6,511 nucleotides of DNA from Actinomycetota bacterium (GTDB taxonomy: Bacteria; Actinomycetota; Acidimicrobiia; IMCC26256; PALSA-610), in assembly GCA_030839105.1 (NCBI GenBank), contig JAUZEI010000021.1:1-6511 (forward strand), given 5' to 3'. The notes beneath the pieces were generated by a model, which was not told where the DNA came from, made no database searches, and worked only from the letters and a program-made list of their open reading frames with translations. Every line of letters starts with the position of its first letter. Position 1 is the stretch's first letter. This document shows, one piece after another, positions 1 through 5,050 of the stretch. The position numbers and the translations under genes were made by a program.

Positions 1-589
1 CCTCGACCATCATGATCGCGACGTCGCCGTCGTCGAGCTGGCGACCGGCCACCACGATCTCGAACGTCGAGTCGTCACCCTCTTGGAAGGTGGGGTGCGC
101 GATCCACGCACCGTTGTGATGCGCCAGGCGCACCGCGCCGATCGGACCGTCGAAGGGAATGCCCGAGACGGTGAGCGCGGCCGACGCGCCGTTGATCGAC
201 AAGACGTCGTGCGGGTTCTCGAGGTCGACACCGAGGATGGTCGCGATGACCTGGACCTCGTTGCGGAAGTCGGCCGGGAACGAAGGGCGCAGCGGCCGGT
301 CGGTCAGGCGGCAGGTCAGGATCGCGAGCTCGCCGGGGCGACCCTCGCGCCGGAAGAACGAACCGGGGATCTTGCCCGCGGCGTATGCCCGCTCCTCGAC
401 GTCGACTGTGAGCGGGAAGAAGTCGATGCCCTCGCGGGGCTTCGACGTGGCGACCGTCGACAGCAGTGTCGTGCCGCCGACCTTGACGACGACTGCGCCG
501 GCTGCAAGCGATGCGAGCTTGCCGGTTTCGAGCGTCATCTCGAGACCCGCGGCATTGATAGGACCGGAAACCGAAATTGCGTCACTCAC
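1..589 (-). CDS. pnp: Polyribonucleotide nucleotidyltransferase (PNPase), 5' part, truncated by window edge
   Basis: PNPase degrades RNA 3'-to-5' by phosphorolysis and can also add tails; it is a cytoplasmic trimer and part of RNA-decay assemblies. The 196 codons visible cover most of the first RNase PH domain (families total roughly 700-750 residues, so the second RNase PH, KH and S1 domains lie beyond position 1). Diagnostic stretches are GKIPGSFFRREGRP (residues 72-85), RLTDRPLRPSF (94-104), SINGASAAL (131-139) and GPIGAVR (148-154). The start is GTG at 589-587. An AGAGAGG Shine-Dalgarno at 605-599 sits 9 nt upstream and the N-terminus matches the family start, with no better upstream choice. 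It follows rpsO by 158 nt, as in many bacteria. The Shine-Dalgarno is inside a small hairpin, which suggests control of translation initiation. Identity is certain from motif content; regulation is inference. Confidence 0.97.
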   Translation of the reverse strand, partial: MSDAISVSGPINAAGLEMTLETGKLASLAAGAVVVKVGGTTLLSTVATSKPREGIDFFPLTVDVEERAYAAGKIPGSFFRREGRPGELAILTCRLTDRPLRPSFPADFRNEVQVIATILGVDLENPHDVLSINGASAALTVSGIPFDGPIGAVRLAHHNGAWIAHPTFQEGDDSTFEIVVAGRQLDDGDVAIMMVE

Positions 590-598
590 GCGACGGTT

Positions 599-619
599 CC
601 TCTCTGTTTTGGCGAGAGG
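599..619 (-). promoter_or_regulatory. Hairpin that pairs the pnp Shine-Dalgarno
   Basis: On the transcript, CCTCTC (619-614) and GAGAGG (604-599) form a perfect 6-bp stem around a 9-nt loop. The 3' arm is the pnp ribosome binding site itself (AGAGAGG, 9 nt before GTG). Folding would hide the site, so opening or cleavage could control PNPase synthesis. PNPase is known to regulate its own leader after RNase III cleavage in E. coli; whether that applies here is inference. The heptamer GGAACCG also occurs on both sides of this hairpin (629-623 and 600-594). Confidence 0.5.
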
Positions 620-636
620 CACCGGTTCCCAGTTGT

Positions 637-667
637 GAGCGCCGGAGTCGATACGACTCGGGCGCTC
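637..667 (-). promoter_or_regulatory. Long inverted repeat in the rpsO-pnp spacer
   Basis: The minus-strand transcript would fold as a stem of GAGCGCC/GGCGCTC (7 bp) and GAGTCG/CGACTC (6 bp), separated by one C-C mismatch and closed by a 3-nt TAT loop. There is no T-run after it, so it is not a typical intrinsic terminator. A near-continuous 13-bp helix just upstream of pnp is the kind of element RNase III cleaves in the rpsO-pnp spacer of E. coli and Streptomyces. The helix is seen directly; the processing role is inference. Confidence 0.5.
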
Positions 668-707
668 GCGACTGACAACCGACATGCCCTCTCGGCTTGG
701 CTTCGAA

Positions 708-713
708 TGTCAA
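708..713 (-). promoter_or_regulatory. TTGACA box, possible -35 element for pnp
   Basis: A perfect TTGACA lies on the minus strand directly after the terminator-like hairpin behind rpsO. A separate promoter for pnp in this spacer would make sense. However, no TANNNT or TATAAT-like hexamer sits 16-18 nt downstream; the hexamer at 17-nt spacing reads AGGGCA. The call therefore rests on one half-site only and is weak. Confidence 0.2.
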
Positions 714-739
714 ACGAGGAGCGGTTGACCGCTCCTCGT
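714..739 (-). terminator. Terminator-like hairpin after rpsO
   Basis: ACGAGGAGCGG (739-729) and CCGCTCCTCGT (724-714) form a perfect 11-bp stem with a TCAA loop, starting 8 nt after the rpsO stop codon. Only three T residues end the structure on the minus strand (the last base of the stem plus two), so it is a weak intrinsic terminator. Partial readthrough into pnp is plausible, as known for the rpsO-pnp junction elsewhere. It could equally protect the rpsO mRNA 3' end. Confidence 0.6.
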
Positions 740-747
740 GCGAATCC

Positions 748-1005
748 CTATCGACGGATGCCGAGCTTGGCGATGAGCGCTCGATACCGCTCGACGTTGT
801 TGCGTCGGAGGTAATCGAGCATCCGCCGACGGCGGCCGACGAGCATCAACAGTCCACGTTGCGTGTGAAAGTCCTTCTTGTGGACCTTCATGTGCTCGGT
901 GAGATGGCGGATGCGCTCGGTGAGGAGTGCGATCTGCACCTCCGCAGAACCGGTGTCGGTCTCGTGGAGCTTGTTGTCGCTGATCGTTGCGGCCTTGTCG
1001 GGCAT
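748..1005 (-). CDS. rpsO: 30S ribosomal protein S15
   Basis: S15 is a primary 16S rRNA-binding protein that nucleates the platform of the 30S subunit and forms an intersubunit bridge. The 85-residue product is close to the usual 88-89. It shows the family signatures [12 protein letters not shown] (17-28), the [20 protein letters not shown] basic stretch (42-61), MLDYLRR (62-68) and the terminal LIAKLGIRR (77-85). The N-terminus is a few residues shorter than E. coli S15 but keeps helix 1. The ATG at 1005 is preceded only by a weak GAAGG 13 nt upstream, so translation may depend on leader structure; S15 represses its own mRNA in several bacteria. It is followed by a hairpin and pnp. Confidence 0.98.
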   Translation of the reverse strand: MPDKAATISDNKLHETDTGSAEVQIALLTERIRHLTEHMKVHKKDFHTQRGLLMLVGRRRRMLDYLRRNNVERYRALIAKLGIRR

Positions 1006-1128
1006 GCGTGCGTTCGAACCTTCGATCCGGCAGTCATTCGATACGGATTCAGCTGACGACGCTACCAGACGTGCCCATACCGCCCCGCTCCGTCGGAAAA
1101 GGCTTCCCGCGGGCGGAGTTCGGAGGGC
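1006..1128 (-). promoter_or_regulatory. rpsO leader / spacer, no firm element
   Basis: This 123-nt gap separates the small HTH gene from rpsO and is the longest spacer outside rpsO-pnp, so a promoter or an S15-responsive leader could lie here. Visible features are weak: CCGCCC and GGGCGG can pair around a long loop in the upstream half, ATCCG (1048-1044) and CGGAT (1029-1025) form a 5-bp stem close to the start, and TAGCGT fits the actinobacterial -10 pattern TANNNT but has no matching -35. I cannot assign a promoter or a known riboswitch class. Confidence 0.25.
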
Positions 1129-1350
1129 TCAGCCGAGGAGCAGCCTCTGGACGGCCTGACGGCTGACCCCGAGGCGCCGCGCGATCGCCGACTGGGAGAC
1201 GCCCTCGTCGAGGAGACTACGGATCAGGGCGCGGCGGGCGTCCGCTAGTTCGCGGGCGAGGCGCGCCTCCTTGCGCGCTTCCATGCGCGCTTCCATGCGC
1301 CGCGCCTCGAGCAGTCGCCGCCGGTCTTGGTGCGGTCGATCCTCCGGCAT
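1129..1350 (-). CDS. Small helix-turn-helix protein, function unknown
   Basis: The 73-residue product has two parts. Residues 9-42 are highly charged (R, E, A, M, L) and should form one long helix containing a repeated (M/K)EAR unit. Residues 44-71, including EGVSQSAIARRLGVSRQAVQRLL, are a clear helix-turn-helix of the type found at the C-terminus of Hin/resolvase recombinases and in sigma-like HTH domains. There is no recombinase catalytic domain, so it may be a small DNA-binding regulator or a detached fragment of a larger protein. ATG at 1350 lies 13 nt after the ribF stop with a GGCGGA ribosome site 7 nt upstream, and codon use resembles its neighbours. It therefore looks co-transcribed. 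Such a gene is not part of the standard ribF-rpsO junction. DNA binding is inferred from the motif; the target is unknown. Confidence 0.7.
   Translation of the reverse strand: MPEDRPHQDRRRLLEARRMEARMEARKEARLARELADARRALIRSLLDEGVSQSAIARRLGVSRQAVQRLLLG
1261..1296 (-). repeat. 12-nt tandem repeat encoding (M/K)EAR units
   Basis: On the plus strand GCGCGCTTCCAT occurs twice in a row (1273-1284, 1285-1296) and a third copy with two changes precedes them (1261-1272). The unit is a multiple of three and encodes MEAR, MEAR and KEAR in the helical part of the small HTH protein. Copy-number change would lengthen the helix by four residues without a frameshift. Confidence 0.8.
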
Positions 1351-1363
1351 CGTCGCGTCCGCC

Positions 1364-2308
1364 TCAGCCCTGCCGGCGGACCTCTTCGACGTCGCGGTGC
1401 ATCTGGGCGATCAGGTCGTCGACGTGCTCGAAGCGCTCCTGGCCGCGGATCCGGCGCGTGAATCGGACGCGGGCCGTTTGGCCGTAGAGGTCGCCGTCGA
1501 AATCGAGGACGTACGCTTCGAGGAGGAACATGCCGGCCTCGGCGTAGAACGTCGGGCGGCGGCCGGCCGAGATGGCCGCGAGCCGCTCCACGCCGTCGGC
1601 TCCGGTGAACGTGCCTGCATACACACCGTCCGCGGGGAGGCAGACGTTCTCCGGCACCCCGACGTTCGCGGTCGGGAACCCGAGCTCGCGACCGCGCGCG
1701 TCGCCCCGCTCCACCGTGCCGCGCACTTCGTGCGGCCGACCCAGCATCACGGCGGCGCCTTCGACGTCGCCCGCCGCGATGAGCTGACGGATGCGCGTGG
1801 AGGAGTAGGGCACGCCCGCGTCGCGGTCGGCCGCCGCGACCAGACCGAGACCGATGGTCTCGAACCCGAGCTCGGCGCCCATCAGCTGCAGCAACGGCAC
1901 GTCACCGTGACGGCGGTAACCGAAATGGAAGTCCGCGCCGACGACGACGAGGCGCGCGTGCAGCGCGCTCGACAGGAGCTCCTCGACGAACTGTTCCGCG
2001 GGCTCTTTGCTGCGTGCTGCATCGAACGGGAGGACGAGGCACTCATCGACGGCACCAGTTGCCTCCAGCAGCTCGAGCTTCTGCTCGAGGGTCGTGAGCA
2101 GCTTCGGTGCGGAACCCGGTCGAACGACCTCGGCGGGATGCCGGTCGAACGTGAGCACGGTTGCCGAGAGGCCACGGGCGAGCGCGAGCTCACGCACCAG
2201 GCGCAGCACCGCCTGATGGCCCAGGTGAACACCGTCGAACGCGCCGATGGTCACGGCGCGACCCGGACCGTTCCTCGGGATCTCCGTCGGGTCGCGGTAG
2301 ATCTTCAT
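1364..2308 (-). CDS. ribF: Bifunctional riboflavin kinase / FAD synthetase
   Basis: RibF converts riboflavin to FMN and then to FAD in the cytoplasm. The 314-residue length is typical. The N-terminal nucleotidylyltransferase domain (about 15-185) shows TIGAFDGVHLGHQ (20-32, the GxxHxGH nucleotide site), the GADFHFG motif with its RRHGD follow-on (124-136) and SSTRIR (169-174). The C-terminal flavokinase domain (about 190-310) shows GRELGFPTAN (206-215), LPADGVYAG (224-232), RPTF (251-254) and LLEAYVLDFDGDLYG (262-276), whose Glu is the expected catalytic base. ATG at 2308 is chosen because GAGG lies 8 nt upstream and the family start follows. An in-frame extension to 2452 would overlap truB and shows no homology. 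The gene starts 22 nt after truB, a common pairing. Confidence 0.96.
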   Translation of the reverse strand: MKIYRDPTEIPRNGPGRAVTIGAFDGVHLGHQAVLRLVRELALARGLSATVLTFDRHPAEVVRPGSAPKLLTTLEQKLELLEATGAVDECLVLPFDAARSKEPAEQFVEELLSSALHARLVVVGADFHFGYRRHGDVPLLQLMGAELGFETIGLGLVAAADRDAGVPYSSTRIRQLIAAGDVEGAAVMLGRPHEVRGTVERGDARGRELGFPTANVGVPENVCLPADGVYAGTFTGADGVERLAAISAGRRPTFYAEAGMFLLEAYVLDFDGDLYGQTARVRFTRRIRGQERFEHVDDLIAQMHRDVEEVRRQG

Positions 2309-2330
2309 GATCCGGACCTCATGGGCCGAA

Positions 2331-3227
2331 TCACGAGATCGCAGCTTCCGTTGCGACGACGACGGCGGGCTTGACTCCCCCACCGCGCCGCTCGTACACC
2401 GCGAGCAGCGCGTCGGTTTCGTCGACCACGGCGAACGGTCCGAGGCATTCACTTACGCCCACCAGCGCGGGCGCGGCGAACGTGGCGCCGTGCGCGACCG
2501 CGCGCGCGCGTTCCAAATCGACCACGACCCGTTCCAGATCCCGCATGGCAACCGTGGGCGCGAGGAGCGCGGCTTCGGGATCGGCTTCGATCGCCTCGAT
2601 CGGGCGCGCCTCGTCGAGGGTGAAGCTGCCGACCCGCAGGCGCCGGAGCGTTCCGAGGTGCGCGCCGCCGCCGAGCGCGGAACCGAGGTCGGCGGCGAGC
2701 GTGCGGATGTAGGTGCCGGTCGAGCAGGCGACCCGAATCGTCGCCTCGGGGTACGCGCCCGGATCGAGGTCTTCCACGACGAGCTCCGAGATGTGCACGG
2801 GACGCGCCACCCGCTCGACTTCTTCGCCGGCGCGCGCCAACTCGTACAACCGTCTACCCCCGACCTTCAACGCGGACACCATCGGAGGCACCTGCTCGAT
2901 GTCGCCGACGAACGAGCGCGCGGCGACGTCGAGCTCCGAGCGCGTGAACGACATCTCGGTCCGTTCCAGAACCGCGCCCGCGCCGTCGAGTGTGTCGGTC
3001 GCGACACCGAACACCACGCGACCGCGGTATTCCTTCCCGGCTTCCTGCAGGTAGCGCAGCAGGCGCGTCACGCGTCCGAGTCCGACGAGCAACACGCCGG
3101 TGGCATCGGGGTCGAGCGTGCCCGCGTGGCCGACCCGTTTCTGGCCGTAGACGCCGCGGAGCTTCGCGACGACATCGTGGCTCGTCCAACCCGCAGCCTT
3201 GTCGACGACGACCAATCCATCCCGCAT
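2331..3227 (-). CDS. truB: tRNA pseudouridine(55) synthase
   Basis: TruB isomerises U55 in the T-loop of most tRNAs and also acts as a tRNA chaperone. The 298-residue product begins with the family's typical GLVVVDKAAGWTSHDVV (4-20). It has the catalytic motif VGHAGTLDPDATGVLLV (32-48) with Asp39 as the expected nucleophile, the KEYRGRVVFGVATDTLDGAG stretch (65-84), the QVPPMVSALKVGGRRLYELAR motif (112-132) and CSTGTYIRTLAADLG (168-182). Residues from about 225 to the end form the small C-terminal RNA-binding domain found in actinobacterial TruB proteins. ATG at 3227 has a modest AGGG site 7 nt upstream. It lies 31 nt after the NrnA-like gene, and a 6-bp inverted repeat spans that junction. 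Identity is secure. Confidence 0.97.
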   Translation of the reverse strand: MRDGLVVVDKAAGWTSHDVVAKLRGVYGQKRVGHAGTLDPDATGVLLVGLGRVTRLLRYLQEAGKEYRGRVVFGVATDTLDGAGAVLERTEMSFTRSELDVAARSFVGDIEQVPPMVSALKVGGRRLYELARAGEEVERVARPVHISELVVEDLDPGAYPEATIRVACSTGTYIRTLAADLGSALGGGAHLGTLRRLRVGSFTLDEARPIEAIEADPEAALLAPTVAMRDLERVVVDLERARAVAHGATFAAPALVGVSECLGPFAVVDETDALLAVYERRGGGVKPAVVVATEAAIS

Positions 3228-3234
3228 CGTGAAA

Positions 3235-3266
3235 CCCTGTCAGGTCACGAGCGCCGGGTCACAGGG
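3235..3266 (-). repeat. Small inverted repeat across the nrnA stop and truB ribosome site
   Basis: CCCTGT (3266-3261) and ACAGGG (3240-3235) on the minus strand can pair across a 20-nt loop. The first arm overlaps the TGA stop of the upstream gene and the second contains the only Shine-Dalgarno-like bases of truB. Translation of the upstream gene would open the stem, which would couple the two genes. With six pairs and a long loop this may be chance. Confidence 0.25.
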
Positions 3267-4233
3267 CGCTGAGGATCTGCGCGACGATCGCCTCGGCCGA
3301 CTCGTCGCTCGTGAAGCCGGCCGCGAACCGGTGCCCGCCACCGCCCTGATGCTCGGCGATGTGCCGAACGTCGACACTGCCCAACGATCGCAGGCTGACG
3401 CGCCATGTCGCGTCGGGTGCCTGCTTCAACACGCACGCGACCTGCGCTTCGCGCGTGCGGCGCAGGACGTCGATGAGGCCCTCGACCTCGTCGAAGGTCA
3501 CGTCGTGGCACTCGAGGTCGACCTGGCTCACCTTCGTCCACACGAACTGCTTCTCGGGGACGAGCACCGCGTTCTGCAACGCCTCCGCGAGCAATTGGAG
3601 ATACGCGAACCGGTGCTCCTCGAAGAGCGTGCGCGAGAGCTCCGGGATCGGGACGTCGAAGCACGAGAGCTCGCGTGCGAGCTCGAAGACCGCAGGAGTC
3701 GTGGACTCGTACTGGAAGCGACCGGTGTCGCAGACGAGCGCCGCGTACAGGCAGACCGCCGCGTCGCGGTTCACGGGAAACCCCAGCCGGTCGATCAGCT
3801 TGCGAACGAGCACGCCGCTGGCGGCCGCCGCGGGATCGATCACGTTGATCGTGCCGTAGCGCTGGTTCGAGACGTGATGGTCGATGACCACCAACTCGCC
3901 CGCAGCCTTGGCCGGCGCCTCGAGATCGCCGAGCCGAGCGAGAGAACCGCAGTCGAAGGTGACCATGACGCGCGGCTCGAGCGGGAAGGCGTCGGGCGAC
4001 GTGAGGAGCTCGAGGCCGGGCAGCTCGCGGTAGTGCGGTGCGACGAGGAACGGCTCCGAGAACGAGGCGACGCTACGAATGCCGGCGGCCCGCAGGACGT
4101 GGTGGAGCGCGAGCATCGAGCCCAACGCGTCGCCATCCGGGCTGACATGGCACGCCAGGCTCACCTCGGGCGCGGAGAGGATCGCGCGGGCAGCTCGGGT
4201 CAGTGCCTCCTCGACCGGAAGATCGTCGCTCAC
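3259..4233 (-). CDS. nrnA: DHH/DHHA1 phosphoesterase, NrnA-like oligoribonuclease / pAp phosphatase
   Basis: NrnA-type enzymes hydrolyse very short RNAs (nanoRNAs) and 3'-phosphoadenosine 5'-phosphate with Mn2+. The 324-residue protein has the DHH domain metal motifs HVSPDGDALGS (29-39, with D33 and D35), FDCG (93-96), the name-giving DHH (118-120) and CDTG (168-171). The C-terminal DHHA1 substrate domain contains GGGGHRFAAGF (297-307). No residue of the metal set appears to be missing. The start is GTG at 4233, which shares its last bases with the rbfA stop (GTGA), with a strong GGAGG at 4242-4238 inside the rbfA coding end; coupled translation is likely. A DHH gene between rbfA and truB is common in actinobacteria and Firmicutes, and it complements PNPase downstream. 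A purely pAp-directed role cannot be excluded. Confidence 0.93.
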   Translation of the reverse strand: MSDDLPVEEALTRAARAILSAPEVSLACHVSPDGDALGSMLALHHVLRAAGIRSVASFSEPFLVAPHYRELPGLELLTSPDAFPLEPRVMVTFDCGSLARLGDLEAPAKAAGELVVIDHHVSNQRYGTINVIDPAAAASGVLVRKLIDRLGFPVNRDAAVCLYAALVCDTGRFQYESTTPAVFELARELSCFDVPIPELSRTLFEEHRFAYLQLLAEALQNAVLVPEKQFVWTKVSQVDLECHDVTFDEVEGLIDVLRRTREAQVACVLKQAPDATWRVSLRSLGSVDVRHIAEHQGGGGHRFAAGFTSDESAEAIVAQILSAL

Positions 4234-4676
4234 GAGTCCTCCTCGGCGCCCGTGCCCGCCGGCGCGTCGCCGACAGCCCGACCACCATGCTCGTCGGTCG
4301 ACGCGTCGCGTTGGTGGATCTCGCGCAGGAGATCTTCGATGCGTTGCCCGGAGACGATTCCCGGGTCGACATGAAACGTGAGCTTCGGCACCTGGCGGAT
4401 GCGCATCTGGCGCCCGACGACGCCGCGGAGATGCGAGCCGGCCGCGGTCAACGCGGTCGCCGCCTCCTCGGGGACCGTCGCGCGCGCGCCGGCCGCCGCC
4501 GCGGTGAGGGTCGAGAAATACACCTTCGCGTGCGCGAGATCGCGACTGACGTCGACGCCCGTGAGCGTCACCAGCTCCAGCCGCGGATCGCTCATCCGCT
4601 CGAGCTCGTCGGCGAGCACTTCGAGCATCACCTCGTTGACCCGCGCGGTGCGCGGGTAGCGCTTGGGCGATGCCAT
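4230..4676 (-). CDS. rbfA: 30S ribosome-binding factor A
   Basis: RbfA binds the immature 30S subunit and assists late 16S rRNA 5'-end processing and cold adaptation. The 148-residue product holds the single KH-like domain: RTARVNEVMLEVLADELERMSDPRLELVTLTGVDVSRDLAHAKVYFS (9-55) and, at the other end, RQMRIRQVPKLTFHVD (89-104) plus RIEDLLREI (112-120). A 28-residue low-complexity acidic tail follows (QRDASTDEH to AEEDS), which is variable in the family. ATG at 4676 is 4 nt beyond the ylxP stop and has no strong ribosome site of its own, so it probably depends on upstream translation. A longer frame to 4802 would overlap ylxP and lacks family similarity. The last codons supply the ribosome site of the next gene. 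Confidence 0.95.
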   Translation of the reverse strand: MASPKRYPRTARVNEVMLEVLADELERMSDPRLELVTLTGVDVSRDLAHAKVYFSTLTAAAAGARATVPEEAATALTAAGSHLRGVVGRQMRIRQVPKLTFHVDPGIVSGQRIEDLLREIHQRDASTDEHGGRAVGDAPAGTGAEEDS

Positions 4677-4680
4677 GGCG

Positions 4681-4977
4681 CTAGGCCCGTTCGCTCTCGA
4701 GCCATGCGGTCTCCACGTCGAGCAACTCGATATCGGCGGCCGTGACGACGAACCGCTCGATGGAGTCGAGCACGTCACGCACCTGCGACTCGCTCCCGGC
4801 AACGACGGCGACCGCGATCGCGGACCGCTGCCACTGGTCGTGATGGTCGACCTCCGCGACGGACACCCGGAACCGGTGGCGCAGCCCGTCGACGATGGGC
4901 CGGATGGCGGCGCGCTTCACCTTGAGCGACCGGCTCTGCGGGATGTGCAGATCGAAACGCACCGCGGCCGCGTACAT
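4681..4977 (-). CDS. ylxP: DUF503 (YlxP-like) family protein
   Basis: This 98-residue protein belongs to DUF503, a short ferredoxin-like-fold family found almost always beside infB and rbfA; its molecular role is unsettled and a link to ribosome maturation is a guess from context. Recognisable family stretches are MYAAAVRFDLHIPQSRSLKVKR (1-22), FRVSVAEVDHHDQWQRSAIAVAVVA (36-60) and a DVLDSIERFV helix (68-77). ATG at 4977 is chosen because the family begins MY(V/A)-; a TTG-initiated extension to 5037 adds 20 residues without family character. The ribosome site before 4977 is poor (GGACGG right before ATG), unlike most genes here. It is followed 4 nt later by rbfA. Confidence 0.9.
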   Translation of the reverse strand: MYAAAVRFDLHIPQSRSLKVKRAAIRPIVDGLRHRFRVSVAEVDHHDQWQRSAIAVAVVAGSESQVRDVLDSIERFVVTAADIELLDVETAWLESERA

Positions 4978-5050
4978 CCGTCCATTGTCGCGCCACCCGC
5001 CGTGGTGAATCGATCCGGATACGGAGTCGTCATACAACGAGTGCCGGGAG
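4978..5050 (-). promoter_or_regulatory. Spacer before ylxP, possible promoter region, nothing firm
   Basis: The 73-nt gap after the transporter contains the 8-bp palindrome ATCCGGAT (5013-5020) and a TTGTAT-like box, but no -35/-10 pair with usual spacing. A TCCGTATC octamer here also appears in the rpsO leader. If the transporter is an insertion, a local promoter for ylxP onward would be expected in this gap; the sequence neither proves nor excludes it. Confidence 0.2.

Noticed and set aside
83..814. Plus-strand open frame of about 243 codons across pnp and rpsO
   Set aside because: It lies opposite two certain genes, has a R/D/E/A-rich composition typical of the antisense of GC-rich codons and no recognisable motif.
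1271..2374. Long plus-strand open frame of about 367 codons opposite ribF
   Set aside because: Antisense shadow of ribF and the HTH gene; composition is low-complexity R/E/A and no ribosome site or domain is visible.
2309..2452. N-terminal extension of ribF by 48 residues
   Set aside because: It overlaps truB, has a serine/arginine-rich sequence without homology, and a good ribosome site precedes the 2308 ATG.
3199..4374. Long plus-strand open frame of about 391 codons opposite nrnA
   Set aside because: Antisense shadow of a gene with an intact DHH metal motif set. It crosses gene borders without regard to them.
4677..4802. N-terminal extension of rbfA by 42 residues
   Set aside because: It lies within ylxP in another frame, and the family start is at 4676.
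4978..5037. TTG-initiated 20-residue extension of ylxP
   Set aside because: DUF503 proteins begin at the MY- residue. The extension is low in similarity and begins in a spacer.
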